A DNA stretch of 34,019 nucleotides from Gemmatimonadota bacterium (GTDB lineage: Bacteria; Gemmatimonadota; Gemmatimonadetes; Longimicrobiales; Gaopeijiaceae). How positions within the stretch are numbered: position 1 is the stretch's first letter; every line of letters begins with the position of its first letter. This document shows, in pieces, positions 16,733-26,663 of the stretch. Under the pieces are notes generated by a model. The model searched no databases, was not told the DNA's origin, and saw only the letters and a list, made by a program, of their open reading frames with translations. The translations under genes were made by a program, and so were the position numbers. The stretch spans positions 1 to 34,019 of the forward strand of contig JAOUPR010000041.1 of the NCBI GenBank assembly GCA_029879725.1, read 5' to 3'.

Positions 16733-16749
16733 TTGAGAATGGTTCTCAA
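16733..16749. promoter_or_regulatory. Fur-type box upstream of second feoB
   Basis: TTGAGAATGGTTCTCAA is a perfect 7-bp inverted repeat around three bases. Its inner TGAGAAT-N-GTTCTCA agrees with the Fur 7-1-7 pattern TGATAAT-N-ATTATCA at most positions and is close to TTGAGAATGATTCTCAA-type Fur sites known from proteobacteria. It lies 17 bases before the chosen TTG start. Confidence 0.68.
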
Positions 16750-16754
16750 GTCAG

Positions 16755-16784
16755 AAGATAATCGTTGACGGGCCGAGGAGCCAA
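16755..16784 (-). promoter_or_regulatory. Possible sigma-70 promoter of the second feo operon
   Basis: On the minus strand TTGGCT (16784-16779) and TATCTT (16760-16755) are 18 bases apart, each matching four of six consensus positions. Transcription would start inside the Fur-type palindrome, a normal geometry for Fur repression. Confidence 0.42.
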
Positions 16785-16898
16785 GGGGCGACCCCTGATC
16801 CGGATCCGGTGTATGGGGAGTTGGAGATCGTCTCCCGAATCTGCATCTTTCAAGACTCTGCATTCCCCGACCCACGACGTCGTTATCAAAGGCATTGG

Positions 16899-17570
16899 AT
16901 GAAGACCAGGATATCTACCATGACCCTGGCGGTCATGATCGCACTCCCCACGTCCGGTACCGCGCAGGCACTCGGAGCCGGCGTACGGGCCGGCACCCTC
17001 GGGATGGGAGGTGAAGTCGCGTTGGGATTGGGAGAACGTGTGGTTGTCCGTGCCGGCGCCGGCTACATGCCCATGAGCCCCGCCACCACCATCGACGAGA
17101 TCCCCTTCACCCTCACTCTTCCCTCTGCATGGTACACGGCGGGGATGGACATCTATCTTGCGGGTACGCTGCGCATCGGGGGCGGGATGCTCGTTCGGCG
17201 GGGGGGGTTCAGTCTCGAGGCGGACCTCTCGTCGGCCGCGGGAACGACGCTGGGAAGCCAGGTCTACACCGACCTGGAGGTATTCGCTCTCACCGCGGAA
17301 CTCGACACGCCGGAGCGTGCTCCGTACGTGGTGCTGGGATTCGGGAACCACACGAGTGGCCGGCCTGGGCTCTTCCTGGATCTGGGCGTGGTGATGTCCG
17401 ACCAACCGAACGTGAACCTCTCGGTGCAAGGAGATCCGGTCGTGGTCGGCTCCGCGGCGTTCCTGGCGGACCTGGCCGCACAGGAGGACGCGCTCTCAGC
17501 CCAGGCCCCCACGTATCTCCGCTTCTGGCCCGTGGTGAGCCTCGGCTTCCGCATCGGCACCGGCCGCTGA
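16899..17570 (+). CDS. Outer-membrane beta-barrel protein
   Basis: Exported protein of 223 residues. The ATG at 16899, with AAAGG upstream, starts a signal peptide (M-T-L-A-V-M-I-A-L-P core, cleavage near G-T-A-Q-A). The mature chain is built of alternating hydrophobic strands separated by glycine and acidic turns (G-A-G-V-R-A-G-T-L-G, V-V-V-R-A-G-A-G-Y, A-P-Y-V-V-L-G-F-G-N, F-W-P-V-V-S-L-G-F-R-I), typical of outer-membrane barrels with 8-12 strands. No function can be assigned. It is divergent from the feoB operon across 180 bases and could share control by the Fur-type box, although that box lies 150 bases from its start. Its last 75 bases overlap the convergent membrane protein gene. Confidence 0.68.
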   Translation: MKTRISTMTLAVMIALPTSGTAQALGAGVRAGTLGMGGEVALGLGERVVVRAGAGYMPMSPATTIDEIPFTLTLPSAWYTAGMDIYLAGTLRIGGGMLVRRGGFSLEADLSSAAGTTLGSQVYTDLEVFALTAELDTPERAPYVVLGFGNHTSGRPGLFLDLGVVMSDQPNVNLSVQGDPVVVGSAAFLADLAAQEDALSAQAPTYLRFWPVVSLGFRIGTGR

Positions 17571-19010
17571 TCGGAGCAGGGTTCGGGCGACGGTCAGGAC
17601 CAAGACCAGGAGCACCGGTTCCACCAGCGCCTTGAAGCGCACGTTCTCACCGAGCTCCATGGCGCAACCGATGACCACGGTGTATCCCACCATGCCGGCC
17701 ATGTAGAGGACGGCCGGATGCCGTGGATCCGCCGTGTGCCCGCGCATCCTTCGTGCGCGCAGGACGAGCCAGAGGTGGGACATCAGCACGGCGGGGAAGA
17801 GGAGCGTGTAGAGCGATCCCGTGAACCCCAGACCGAAGCGTACCTCGAGCGCCTGGAACGCGGGACGCAACAACACCCACCGGTCGAGTGAGCCGATCCA
17901 CCCCAGACGGGGTTTGTTGTTGCCCAGGTGGGTGAACTCGGAGGAGGGGGCCGAGAAGTTTCCGTAGGCCACGAGCACCGTGCGGAGATAGCGTCCAGGG
18001 GAAGAGAGGATGAGGGTGCGGGCAGCCTGGTTGTACTCCCGGGAGATCGCCGGCACGTTCACGTTGTGGAGGTTGTCGTCGGAGAGGAGGGGAACCGTAC
18101 TGGTGGCGTCGAACCCCATGGCCCGGTACTCCGAGGGGATGGAGAACGGCGTGCGGGTGACGACGTCGGAAAAGCGTCCCTCCCGGTAGAGACTGTCCAG
18201 ACGGGCGGGGGACTGTCCATAGAGCGCAACCCGCCACAGCCCCATCCCGTACCATGAGCTTCCCCCGAAGAACCCGGCTTGCGCGCGATTCTTCCCGTAC
18301 CACGCCAGGGGAACGAGGCAGAGCAGCGCGGCCACGATCCACTGACGGCGGCCGAACCCACCGCCGGCCCTCAGGGCCAGAGGTACCGCCGCGGCCAGGA
18401 GAATCACGTGGAATAGGCTCCGCGTGAGCGTGAGCGCCACGATCACCGCGATGAATCCGAGCGCGAAAGAGGCATTCCCACGGCGGGACGCCAGGACCAG
18501 GAGGTACGCGCCCAGGGTGACCAGGAACATTCCCAGGATCGTGTAGAGAGCGTAGGCCTCGTACAGGAAGAGCGCGGGATGCACCGCCATGGCGAGGCCG
18601 GCGCCGAGGCTCAGCCTCCGGCTCCCCGTCAGGCTCCGGACGAGGAGCGCCACCAGGGTGACCGTTCCCGCGCCGAGAACGATTTGGAGTCCCTGGAGCA
18701 CGAGGAGTTGGGCATCTCCGAACACCTCGAGCAACACGGCCCCCAGGGCGTTCCACAGCGGCGGTTGGGCGTGGAGGTGCCAGAGGCTCCGGAGCGCGCC
18801 TTCCTGGAGGTGCCGGAGCGGGATGTTCTGCCAGAACCAGTCCCACGGCTCGGGGCCGAAGTCGTGGACGATGGAGACGCCGCGACCCATCCAGAAATAG
18901 AGGGCCAGAAGGATGTGGAGCCCGCCCGGAAGAAGAGACTCCGTTACGCCGGCCACCCCCGGACGGCGGAAGAAGCCATTGCGGTGGGCGGGTGTGGTGG
19001 GTTCCGTCAT
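17496..19010 (-). CDS. GT-C type multipass membrane protein, ArnT/PMT-like glycosyltransferase family 39 type
   Basis: Integral membrane protein of 504 residues with about ten or more hydrophobic helices. The topology, an acidic residue in the first large loop (D50 in V-H-D-F-G-P-E), and the H80-A-Q-P-P-L-W-N-A-L-G motif are reminiscent of the H-P-P-L stretch of ArnT/PMT-like (GT39, PMT_2) lipid-linked sugar transferases. A large extracytoplasmic region appears between about residues 240 and 360. Such enzymes transfer sugars from polyprenyl-phosphate donors to lipids or proteins on the periplasmic face. The C-terminal tail is Ala/Glu-rich and its coding part overlaps the convergent barrel gene by 75 bases. 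Family level is likely; substrate is unknown. The ATG at 19010 has only a weak ribosome site. Confidence 0.6.
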   Translation of the reverse strand: MTEPTTPAHRNGFFRRPGVAGVTESLLPGGLHILLALYFWMGRGVSIVHDFGPEPWDWFWQNIPLRHLQEGALRSLWHLHAQPPLWNALGAVLLEVFGDAQLLVLQGLQIVLGAGTVTLVALLVRSLTGSRRLSLGAGLAMAVHPALFLYEAYALYTILGMFLVTLGAYLLVLASRRGNASFALGFIAVIVALTLTRSLFHVILLAAAVPLALRAGGGFGRRQWIVAALLCLVPLAWYGKNRAQAGFFGGSSWYGMGLWRVALYGQSPARLDSLYREGRFSDVVTRTPFSIPSEYRAMGFDATSTVPLLSDDNLHNVNVPAISREYNQAARTLILSSPGRYLRTVLVAYGNFSAPSSEFTHLGNNKPRLGWIGSLDRWVLLRPAFQALEVRFGLGFTGSLYTLLFPAVLMSHLWLVLRARRMRGHTADPRHPAVLYMAGMVGYTVVIGCAMELGENVRFKALVEPVLLVLVLTVARTLLRSAAGADAEAEAHHGPEAEIRGGLG

Positions 19011-19095
19011 CCGGTGTCTCGCTTTACGGGTCGGTTACGTTGTGGGAGAGTACGTGATCGTGTGCCATGTCTCCAGAGGCGGAGGGCGATCGTCC

Positions 19096-19806
19096 ATGGG
19101 CGCTCCACGCGCGCATCACTCCCGGCCGGCTGCGTCTCGGCACCTCCTTCCCTGCGGGGAGGGAGGGGTCGACGTGGGGATGCTGGTGCTGCGCCCGGCG
19201 GCGGCGCGTTGTGCCCTCGTGCTCGCCCACGGCGCGGGTGCGGGGATGGAGCATCCTTTCATGGAAGGAGTCGGTGCGGCGCTCTTCGGCGAACGGATCG
19301 CCACGCTGCGCTTCGACTTTCCGTACATCGCCGCCGGGCGGCCCCTTCCGCCCAGGGTGGGCACTCTGGTTCCCCTCCTCCGCCGCGTGGTGGGCGTGGC
19401 GCCGGATCTGCTCTCCGGGCTTCCCCTCCTGGCCGGAGGGAAGTCCATGGGCGGGCGGGTGGCCTCCCTCGCCCAGGCGGAGAGCGATCTCGCCGGAGTC
19501 CGGGGGTTGGTGTTCCTGGGCTTTCCCCTTCATCCGGCCGGGCGCCCCGGCACCGGCCGCGCCGACCACCTGTCCGGCGTGGACCTCCCCACGTTCTGGG
19601 TGTCGGGTACGCGCGACGCACTGGCGGATCCGGGTCTCCTGAGGTCGACGGTGGCCTCGCTGGGAGGTCGCGCCACGCTGCACGAGATCGCGGACGCCGA
19701 CCATGGGTTCGGCGTTCCCCGGCGCTCGGGGAGGACCGGGGAAGACGTATGGGGCGAGGTGGCGCGCGCCGTCTCGGCGTGGGTGGAGGCCACCTTCGGG
19801 TTCTGA
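19096..19806 (+). CDS. Alpha/beta hydrolase, TEX30/KANL3-like family
   Basis: Cytoplasmic hydrolase of about 236 residues. L-A-H-G-A-G-A-G-M-E-H-P-F-M (43-56) forms the oxyanion region typical of the TEX30/KANL3-like group; the nucleophile elbow is G-G-K-S117-M-G-G-R; the acid is probably D174 in S-G-T-R-D, and H203 in A-D-H-G-F completes the triad. L-R-F-D-F-P-Y (71-77) is also typical. The frame is open further upstream, but the ATG at 19096 has GGAGGG at 9-base spacing and gives a normal family length. It lies divergent to the GT-C gene, and the next plus-strand gene follows 79 bases later, with a possible promoter between. Substrate unknown. Confidence 0.8.
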   Translation: MGAPRAHHSRPAASRHLLPCGEGGVDVGMLVLRPAAARCALVLAHGAGAGMEHPFMEGVGAALFGERIATLRFDFPYIAAGRPLPPRVGTLVPLLRRVVGVAPDLLSGLPLLAGGKSMGGRVASLAQAESDLAGVRGLVFLGFPLHPAGRPGTGRADHLSGVDLPTFWVSGTRDALADPGLLRSTVASLGGRATLHEIADADHGFGVPRRSGRTGEDVWGEVARAVSAWVEATFGF

Positions 19807-19819
19807 GCCCCTGGTGGTG

Positions 19820-19848
19820 TTGACCGGACGGGGGCGGAGGAGCATTCT
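19820..19848 (+). promoter_or_regulatory. Possible promoter of the BNR-repeat gene
   Basis: TTGACC (19820-19825) and CATTCT (19843-19848) are 17 bases apart. The -35 matches five of six positions, the -10 three. The predicted transcription start leaves a leader of about 30 bases before the ATG at 19886. Confidence 0.38.
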
Positions 19849-19885
19849 GACCGTCTGACACCACTCGAGAAACAAGAGGACGTTC

Positions 19886-22800
19886 ATGGGCTTCCAGCTT
19901 CGTGGAGCGTACCGCTCCATCCGTCTCGCGTCGATCCTTCTCCTGGGCCTCATCGCGCTTCCCGCCGTGGAGGCCACACCCGTCTTCGCTCAGTCACGAG
20001 GAGGCGCCGTCCAGGAGGTGTTCCAGGGGCTACGTTATCGCAACGTGGGCCCGTCCCGGGGCGGCCGCGTTACCGCCGTGGCGGGGCATCCCGACCATCC
20101 TTTCACCTTCTATATGGGCGCCACGGGGGGAGGTGTGTGGAAGACGGAGAACTACGGGAACACCTGGGCGCCCATCTCCGATGGGTACTTCGCCACGGGG
20201 TCCATCGGCGCCATTCGGGTCGCGCCTTCGAACAGCTCCGTGGTGTACGTGGGGACCGGCTCCGACGGAATCCGTTCCAACGTGATCATCGGGAAGGGCG
20301 TGTACCGCTCGGACGATGCGGGGATGACCTGGACCCACCGGGGGCTCGAGAACACCGGTCAGATCGGCGCCGTGGAGATCCACCCGGCGAACCCCGACGT
20401 GGCGTGGGTGGCGGCGCTGGGGAATCCCTGGGCGCCGAGCATGGAGCGCGGCGTGTACCGCACCACCGACGGAGGCCGGAGTTGGGAGCACCTCCTCTTC
20501 ACCTCGGACTCGGTGGGGGCCATCGACCTGGAGTTGAAGCCCGATGATCCGGAGGTGGTCTATGCCGCCCTGTGGCGCGGGGAGCGGAAGCCGTGGACCA
20601 TCATCTCGGGAATGGAGGCGTCCGGAGGCGAAGACGGGATCTGGAAGTCCACCGACGGAGGCGACTCGTGGCGTCTGGTGAGCCAGGGGCTTCCCACGGG
20701 ACTCATCGGGAAGATCGATCTGGCCGTGTCGGCCGACGACCCCGAGCGCGTGTACGCGCTGGTGGAGACCACCGACCCCGACGAGGGTCTCTACCGCTCC
20801 GACGACGCCGGTGAGACGTGGTACCTGACGAGCAACCAGAGCGGGATCATGAATCGGCCGTTCTACTACACGAACGTGGACGCCGATCCCACCGACGCCG
20901 ACCGCGTGTTCGTGAACAACGAAGGGTTCTACGTCTCCACCGACGGCGGGTCGACCTTCCAGCGGCGGTCCACTCCCCACGGAGACAACCACGACATCTG
21001 GATCAATCCGGACAACCCCGACATCTGGGTCCAGTCCAACGACGGCGGGGCGAACGTGACGCTGGACGGCGGGCGGACATGGTCCACGCAGCACAACCAA
21101 CCCACCGCCGAGCTCTATCAGGTCTACGTGGACGACCGTTTTCCCTACTGGCTGTATGCCGGCCAGCAGGACAACACCACCGTCATGGTTCCCAGCAATC
21201 CGCCGGAGGACGGCGCTCCCGGAGGCCATACTGCCCTCTGGCGCGACATCGGTGGCTGCGAGACGGGGCCGGCGGTGCCCAAGCCCGGCGATCCCGACAT
21301 CGTGTACAGCAACTGCAAGGGACGATTCGGACGCTACAGCCATATCACGGGCCAGGAGAAGCAGTACTACGTAGGGTTCGGGAACCTGTATGGAGCGAAC
21401 CCCGCCGACCTCCCGTACCGCTTCCAGCGGGTAGCCCCCATCGAGGTCTCTCCCCACGACCCCAACACCGTCTACCACGGCTCGCAGTATCTGCACAGGA
21501 CCACCGACGAGGGGATCACCTGGGAGACCATCAGCCCGGACCTCACGGCCTTCCGCCCCGAGCGCCAGATGGCGTCGGGCTCGCCCATCACCCGCGACAT
21601 CACCGGCGAGGAGCACTATTCGGTCGTCTACGCCATCGACGAATCGCCGGTGGAACGGGGGGTGATCTGGACCGGGGCCAACGATGGTCCCGTGCACGTT
21701 ACACGGGACGGAGGCGTGACCTGGACGGACGTGACGCCACCGGACATGCCGCCGGAGGGGAGGATCCAGACCATCGACGCGTCGCCCCACCGGGCGGGGA
21801 AGGCCTATTTCGCGGGCTATCGTACCCTGATGGGTGATCTGCGACCCTTCATCTATCGCACCGACGACTACGGCGAGAACTGGACGCTCCTCACCCCCGG
21901 CGACAACGGGCTCCCGGGAGGCCACCCCACCCGTGCGGTGCGGGAGGACACCGAACGGGAGGGGCTGCTCTACGCCGGAACGGAGTTCGGGATGTTCGTC
22001 TCCTTCGACGACGGGGCCCACTGGGAGCCATTCCAGTTCAACCTCCCCGTCACGCCCATCACCGACATCAAGGTGACCCGGGGCGACCTGGCCCTCTCCA
22101 CCATGGGGCGGTCCTTCTGGGTCATGGACGACCTCTCTCCCCTCAGGCAGTGGACGTCTCAGGTAGCCCGGGGCGGCTCCCACCTCTTCGAGCCCGCCCC
22201 GGCGTACCGGGTACGCGGCGGTGGCTTCGGCGGATTCGGCGACCCGGCTCCCGACGAGCCGGAGTGGTCCCGGAACGGAGCCGCCATCGACTACTACCTA
22301 CCCGCCCGGGCGGAGTCGATGAAGTTGGAGATCCTCGACGCGGCCGGCGCGGTGCTGCGGACCTTCGAGGCGGCCGGCGCGGGACAGCGCGCCGAGGCCG
22401 CCCAGGAGATGCGCGCACCCTTCATGCGTACCAGAGGCGTGCCGCGCCTGGCGGATGGTGCGGGCGCACACCGGTTCGTATGGGATCTCACCGTGGCGGG
22501 GCCCGGGCGGGGCGGTCCCATGGTGGTCCCGGGGCGCTACGGGGCGCGACTCACCGTGGACGGCACCGCGCACACGGTCGGGTTCGACGTCCTCATGGAC
22601 CCGAGGGTGGCGGCGGACGGCGTCACCGTGGCGGACCTCCGGGAGCAATTCGACCTGAGCCTGGCCGTCATCGCGGCCATGGAGGACGCCGGTGCCACCA
22701 TCGATCGCCTCGAGGCGGCCATGGAGGACGCCGGAGAAGGTGACCTGCAGCGGCAACTGGACGAAATCCACGCGGCGCTGGTCACCGACGAGACCATCAC

Positions 22801-22981
22801 GAGCTATCCCCAGCCCATGCTCGCGGCGCAACTCCAGTACCTGTACTCCAACCTCCAGACGGCGGACCAGAAGCCCGGGGCGGATCCGGCCGCGCGCCTG
22901 GTGGAGCTCAAGGCGGAGTTGGAGATGCACAAGGCCCGGTTGGAGCGCTTGCTCCGCACGATCACCGACGGAGAGGGCTGA
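19886..22981 (+). CDS. Exported VPS10/sortilin-type BNR-repeat protein
   Basis: Large secreted or periplasmic protein of 1031 residues, often annotated as a glycosyl hydrolase of the BNR-repeat class. A signal peptide (1-36, ending V-F-A-Q) is followed by repeated Asp-box blades: [60 protein letters not shown] and more, forming one or two beta-propellers (about 45-750). A beta-sandwich (about 790-900) and a helical C-terminal region (about 920-1030) follow. [10 protein letters not shown] near 51 is typical of the group. No catalytic residues can be named, so hydrolase activity is unproven. Ribosome site AGAGGA precedes the ATG. Proteins like this are abundant in Gemmatimonadota and Acidobacteriota. 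Confidence 0.88.
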   Translation: MGFQLRGAYRSIRLASILLLGLIALPAVEATPVFAQSRGGAVQEVFQGLRYRNVGPSRGGRVTAVAGHPDHPFTFYMGATGGGVWKTENYGNTWAPISDGYFATGSIGAIRVAPSNSSVVYVGTGSDGIRSNVIIGKGVYRSDDAGMTWTHRGLENTGQIGAVEIHPANPDVAWVAALGNPWAPSMERGVYRTTDGGRSWEHLLFTSDSVGAIDLELKPDDPEVVYAALWRGERKPWTIISGMEASGGEDGIWKSTDGGDSWRLVSQGLPTGLIGKIDLAVSADDPERVYALVETTDPDEGLYRSDDAGETWYLTSNQSGIMNRPFYYTNVDADPTDADRVFVNNEGFYVSTDGGSTFQRRSTPHGDNHDIWINPDNPDIWVQSNDGGANVTLDGGRTWSTQHNQPTAELYQVYVDDRFPYWLYAGQQDNTTVMVPSNPPEDGAPGGHTALWRDIGGCETGPAVPKPGDPDIVYSNCKGRFGRYSHITGQEKQYYVGFGNLYGANPADLPYRFQRVAPIEVSPHDPNTVYHGSQYLHRTTDEGITWETISPDLTAFRPERQMASGSPITRDITGEEHYSVVYAIDESPVERGVIWTGANDGPVHVTRDGGVTWTDVTPPDMPPEGRIQTIDASPHRAGKAYFAGYRTLMGDLRPFIYRTDDYGENWTLLTPGDNGLPGGHPTRAVREDTEREGLLYAGTEFGMFVSFDDGAHWEPFQFNLPVTPITDIKVTRGDLALSTMGRSFWVMDDLSPLRQWTSQVARGGSHLFEPAPAYRVRGGGFGGFGDPAPDEPEWSRNGAAIDYYLPARAESMKLEILDAAGAVLRTFEAAGAGQRAEAAQEMRAPFMRTRGVPRLADGAGAHRFVWDLTVAGPGRGGPMVVPGRYGARLTVDGTAHTVGFDVLMDPRVAADGVTVADLREQFDLSLAVIAAMEDAGATIDRLEAAMEDAGEGDLQRQLDEIHAALVTDETITSYPQPMLAAQLQYLYSNLQTADQKPGADPAARLVELKAELEMHKARLERLLRTITDGEG

Positions 22982-23010
22982 GCCGGGCCGGCGGGAACGC
23001 CCGCCCGTGT

Positions 23011-23035
23011 CCCGCCGCCGGTCAGCGGCGGCGGG
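23011..23035. terminator. GC hairpin between convergent genes
   Basis: CCCGCCGCC and GGCGGCGGG form a perfect 9-bp stem with a 7-base loop, between the BNR gene (stop 22981) and the minus-strand fusion gene, whose stop codon lies in the loop. No T-run; could act as a bidirectional terminator. Confidence 0.45.
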
Positions 23036-26000
23036 GCACGGGGTGCTCGCCGAGGATCTCGTCCAGGAGGTCCACGAGGCGCCGCGCGTGGTCGCGCGCG
23101 AACACCATGGGCGGCTTGATCTTGATCACGTTGTCGTCGGGGCCGTCGGTGCTCAGTAGGACGCCGCGCTCCCGGGCACGCTCCTTCACGTAGTACGCCG
23201 TGGCGGCGTCGGGGACGGGGTCGTCGCCGGGTCGGACGATCTCGATTCCCAGGAACAGTCCTCGCCCACGCACATCGCCCACTCCGGGGTGCCGTTCCAT
23301 GAGCGCCTCCAGACCCGCGCGTAGCTCTCCACCCACCGCATCGGCGTGGGCCTGGAGCCCTTCGTCATGGATCACGCGGAGGACCGCCCGCCCGATGGCG
23401 GCCGACACCGGATTCCCGCCGAAGGTGCTGAAGAACTCCATCCCGGTCACGAAGGAGGAGGCGACCTCCCGGGTGGTCACCACGGCCCCCATGGGATGGC
23501 CGTTCCCCATGGGCTTCCCCAACGTCACGATGTCGGGGACCACACCGTGGGCCTCGAACCCCCAGAAGTGACTCCCCACACGACCGAACCCGATCTGGAC
23601 CTCGTCGGCGATGCACACCGCGCCGCTGGCCCGGGCGTGCGCGTACGCCAGCGCGAGGTATCCCTCGGGGGGGTCGATCTGACCGCCGCACGAGAGGATG
23701 CTCTCGGCCAGGAAGGCCGCGGTCCGCACCGAGCGCGCCTCCAACGCCGCGCAGCACTCACCCACCGTGTCCGCGTATCGCGTGGCGCGCCGGGGGTCGT
23801 CCCGGCGGAAGCGACCACGGTAGTCGTCCGGGAGGGCGGCCGCCTCCACCCAGGGTGGAGGGCCCTCTCCCCCGGCGCGGGCGAACTTGTAGTGACTCAC
23901 GTCCACCAGCCCCTGGGTGTTCCCGTGGTACCCGCTCTCGAGCACCACCACGCCCCGTCCTCCGGTGTGGGAGCGGGCGAGACGGAGGGCCAGCTCGTTG
24001 GCCTCCGAGCCGGAGTTCACGAACCAGCACACGGAGAGCGGCTCGGGAAGGGTGGCCACCAACTCCTCCGCGTAGGCGACCACCTCCTCGTGGAGGTAGC
24101 GCGTGTTGGTGTTGAGCACCCCCATCTGCGCCTGTCCCGCTGCCACGACCCGCGGGTGCTCGTGCCCCACGTGGGCCACGTTGTTCACGCAGTCCAGGTA
24201 CTCCCGACCCAGGTCGTCGTACAGATGGGCGCCCGCCCCGCGGACCACGTGGATGGGCCTCCGGTAGGACAGGCTCAAGGTGGGCCCCAGCGCCCGCCGC
24301 CGCCGCTCCTCCGGAGCCTCCGCGTCCACGTAGGTGGTGGGGAGGTCCACACCCAGAATCAGGTCGGGATCCGGCGACAGGGAGGTCCACACCCTCCGTT
24401 CCCGCGGGAGGGCCACGCCGGGGAAGTCCACGCTGTGGTCCAGGAGGTCGGCGATGATCTGGAAGTGCAGATGCGGCGGCCAGTCCCCGTTCTCCGGATA
24501 GGGGCCGATGCGAGCGAAGGTCTCCCCGGCCTCGAGGGGTACTCCCACCTCGAGTCCCGCCAGGGACGCGCGCTCGAGGTGCCCGTACAGAGTCCAGAAG
24601 GGGCCCTCCGGGGAATCGTGCTCGAGGATCACCGTGGGGCCGTAGTCCAGGCGTCCCTCGTTGTCGTGCACACCGTGCACGCGGGCCGGAAGGGGGGAGC
24701 GGACCTCCGCCCCGGGCCGGTGGAAGATGTCGATCCCGAGGTGGACCGTTCGACGCTCCGGAAGCTCTCCAGCGCGCCCCGCGAAGGTCTCGGTGAGATA
24801 GAAGCCCCGCGGTTCGTCGTATCGTCCGATCCCCACGCTGGCGCCGGCGTCTTCCATGTGCCGGAACACCCGCCGCGAAAAGGCCGGGGTGTCTTCCGTG
24901 TCGCGGCCATTGAGGAGCGGACTCCCCACGCTCAGGTCCAGCACCACGGTCCCACCGTCGGTGGGAACGTCCATGACCGGCGCGCAGGACCCGCGCATCC
25001 CTTCCAGCCACGCCACCAGCGCCGGACTCCGGGGGGAGGGGGGGTATCCGCACACGTCGCGCAGGAGCCCACCGGCCACCCGGGGATGGATGGAATGGAG
25101 CGCTTCGAGGGTGGTCCACGCGGGGGACTCGCTCACGGTGAGATAGGGGTCGACCTCACCCCCTTCTCCGGCCGCCCGCCGACGCCACGTCGAGATGGAC
25201 ACGCTGGCCGCGAGGCGGGCACGGGCGAGAGGGAGGAGAGCGTCGACCTCGCCCTCCGTCAGCGGCCGCGTCGCATGGTATCCCCTCGCCACGGCGCACG
25301 CCGCGGCCAGAGGATCCTTCTGGCCGAGCATGGAATAGGCCACGGCGATGGCCGCGTCGAACACCGCGGGCGCCTCGTGGGCGTCGCCGAAGTCCAGCAG
25401 GGCCGACACCGAGGCTCTCCCGTCGTCGGTGACCGACACCAGGACGTTGTGTTCGTTGACGTCTCCGTGGATGAGTTGGCGCGGAAGCCCGGCCACTACG
25501 GACTCCACTCCCGCCACGGTCTCCAGCACGTCCGTCAGCAATCGTTTCCGGTGCTCTCCCACCTCGTCGCCGGGGAGGATCTCGAGTCCCCTGCGGATCA
25601 CGCGGGCGGCATTGTCCAGTGACCAGTCGAAGTCGGGTCGGGGCGGGGGAGGTGTGGGGTGGTCCTCCAGGACCCGGTCCAGACGGGCGACGCTCCGGCC
25701 CAGCTCGATCAGGAGGTCGTCGGTCCACGGGCGGATGGAAGCCATCACCGCACCCGGAATGAAGGGGAGCACGCGCACGCGATGGCCGCCTTCGCCGTCG
25801 GAGAGTCGGGCCACGAGGTCGCCGCCGCGGGTCCGTATGACCCCCGGCGTGGGCACGTCCTCGCGCTCTCCCAGCCACGCGAGGAGCCCGGTCTCGAAGG
25901 TGAGTGCCGCGTCCGACTCCTCGGGAGACGTCATCTTCACCACGAAGCGAGCGCCCTCCCGGTCGGTGAGGAGGAAGTTCAGGTCCCGTTCCCCCGGAAG

Positions 26001-26093
26001 CGGCGACGCGGTGCCCTCCAATCCGAAGTGTTCCTCCGCGATCCGCGCGGCTTCCTCCGCGGTGGCTACGGGTCGTGACTGCACGTGGATCAT
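23022..26093 (-). CDS. Triple fusion: APH-type kinase, M23 peptidase, class-III aminotransferase-fold enzyme
   Basis: Protein of 1023 residues without signal peptide. Residues 1-345: phosphotransferase (APH) fold with catalytic H209-G-D211-x4-N216 and D234-F-G-D. Residues about 440-550: M23/LytM-like metallopeptidase with H451-x3-D455 and H541-x-H543, the usual zinc set, plus Y-G-H505. Residues about 600-1023: class-III aminotransferase fold, with N-S-G-S-E-A-N-E at 693, PLP-ring D830 in A-D-E-V-Q and lysine K860 in [11 protein letters not shown]; it looks closest to the AGXT2L-type phospho-lyases. In animals a hydroxylysine kinase and such a phospho-lyase act in sequence, so this chain could phosphorylate an amino alcohol or hydroxylysine-type compound and then eliminate phosphate. 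The role of the peptidase is unknown. Ribosome site is weak; it follows the upstream gene by nine bases. Confidence 0.85.
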   Translation of the reverse strand: MIHVQSRPVATAEEAARIAEEHFGLEGTASPLPGERDLNFLLTDREGARFVVKMTSPEESDAALTFETGLLAWLGEREDVPTPGVIRTRGGDLVARLSDGEGGHRVRVLPFIPGAVMASIRPWTDDLLIELGRSVARLDRVLEDHPTPPPPRPDFDWSLDNAARVIRRGLEILPGDEVGEHRKRLLTDVLETVAGVESVVAGLPRQLIHGDVNEHNVLVSVTDDGRASVSALLDFGDAHEAPAVFDAAIAVAYSMLGQKDPLAAACAVARGYHATRPLTEGEVDALLPLARARLAASVSISTWRRRAAGEGGEVDPYLTVSESPAWTTLEALHSIHPRVAGGLLRDVCGYPPSPRSPALVAWLEGMRGSCAPVMDVPTDGGTVVLDLSVGSPLLNGRDTEDTPAFSRRVFRHMEDAGASVGIGRYDEPRGFYLTETFAGRAGELPERRTVHLGIDIFHRPGAEVRSPLPARVHGVHDNEGRLDYGPTVILEHDSPEGPFWTLYGHLERASLAGLEVGVPLEAGETFARIGPYPENGDWPPHLHFQIIADLLDHSVDFPGVALPRERRVWTSLSPDPDLILGVDLPTTYVDAEAPEERRRRALGPTLSLSYRRPIHVVRGAGAHLYDDLGREYLDCVNNVAHVGHEHPRVVAAGQAQMGVLNTNTRYLHEEVVAYAEELVATLPEPLSVCWFVNSGSEANELALRLARSHTGGRGVVVLESGYHGNTQGLVDVSHYKFARAGGEGPPPWVEAAALPDDYRGRFRRDDPRRATRYADTVGECCAALEARSVRTAAFLAESILSCGGQIDPPEGYLALAYAHARASGAVCIADEVQIGFGRVGSHFWGFEAHGVVPDIVTLGKPMGNGHPMGAVVTTREVASSFVTGMEFFSTFGGNPVSAAIGRAVLRVIHDEGLQAHADAVGGELRAGLEALMERHPGVGDVRGRGLFLGIEIVRPGDDPVPDAATAYYVKERARERGVLLSTDGPDDNVIKIKPPMVFARDHARRLVDLLDEILGEHPVPRRR

Positions 26094-26102
26094 CGGCGAG
26101 GG

Positions 26103-26663
26103 TCAGGGAATCGGTGGCGCCAGAACTCCGGAAGCTCCAATGAAGGGGGTTCCGCCACCGATGGAAAGCCCCCCGCCTTCGGGCGCCATGAAGAGGGTCC
26201 ACCCCGCTCCCGTCAGGATCGAACGTCGACGGCCGAAGCGCGCGATGAGCGCTCCGGTCAACCCCGGATCCTCCGTGTCGAGGGTGATGCTGCCCACGCT
26301 CCGGATTCCTCCGGTCAGACCCCCGGGAAGGGTATCGCCGGGTACGCGGATCACGTGGTCACGCCACCGGACGGTGTACCATCCGTCCACGTGCCGATAC
26401 GAACCGTCGTCGCCACGCGCCAGCTCCACCGAGAGGATGTCGGCGGGGGCGGACCCGGTGGGCCACCGTCCCTGGGATCGGTACTGCCCGGTGGCCCAAC
26501 CCTCCAGCACCGCGACCATGTCCAGGGTCTCGGCGACGCGGGCCTCGTACCGTGCTCCCTCGATGCGCGGGTGGACGAGCGCCGCCAGCACCGCGATCAC
26601 TCCCAACCCCACCGAAACCCCTCCGACGGTGAGTCCCCCGTGGTTGGACGGGTGCCGGATCAT
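26103..26663 (-). CDS. Small membrane-anchored pseudopilin-like protein
   Basis: Protein of 186 residues; family not recognised with certainty. The N-terminus has a short polar leader, then G-G-L-T-V-G-G and a hydrophobic helix to about residue 30, followed by an amphipathic helix (R-I-E-G-A-R-Y-E-A-R-V-A-E-T) and a beta-rich domain containing a Q-G-R-W-P-T segment. This layout resembles type IV pilins or GspG/GspH pseudopilins, but the conserved glutamate five residues into the mature protein is missing, so processing by prepilin peptidase is doubtful. The ATG at 26663 overlaps the stop of the preceding gene (ATGA). The large fusion gene starts nine bases downstream. No other secretion or pilus genes are nearby. 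Confidence 0.55.
   Translation of the reverse strand: MIRHPSNHGGLTVGGVSVGLGVIAVLAALVHPRIEGARYEARVAETLDMVAVLEGWATGQYRSQGRWPTGSAPADILSVELARGDDGSYRHVDGWYTVRWRDHVIRVPGDTLPGGLTGGIRSVGSITLDTEDPGLTGALIARFGRRRSILTGAGWTLFMAPEGGGLSIGGGTPFIGASGVLAPPIP

Noticed and set aside
16741-16770. Possible second Fur half-site (GATAATCGTTGA) next to the palindrome
   Set aside because: Only one half resembles Fur sequence, and it overlaps the likely -10 element; not enough to call a second site.
20030-22183. Open frame of 717 codons on the minus strand, antisense to the BNR-repeat gene
   Set aside because: Its apparent repeats (H/V/G-rich) are the complement of the Asp-box repeats of the true gene.
23346-25622. 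Open frame of 758 codons on the plus strand, antisense to the fusion gene
   Set aside because: Translation is rich in His, Gly, Arg and Val with no domain; the opposite frame has three intact enzymes. Typical antisense frame of GC-rich codon usage.
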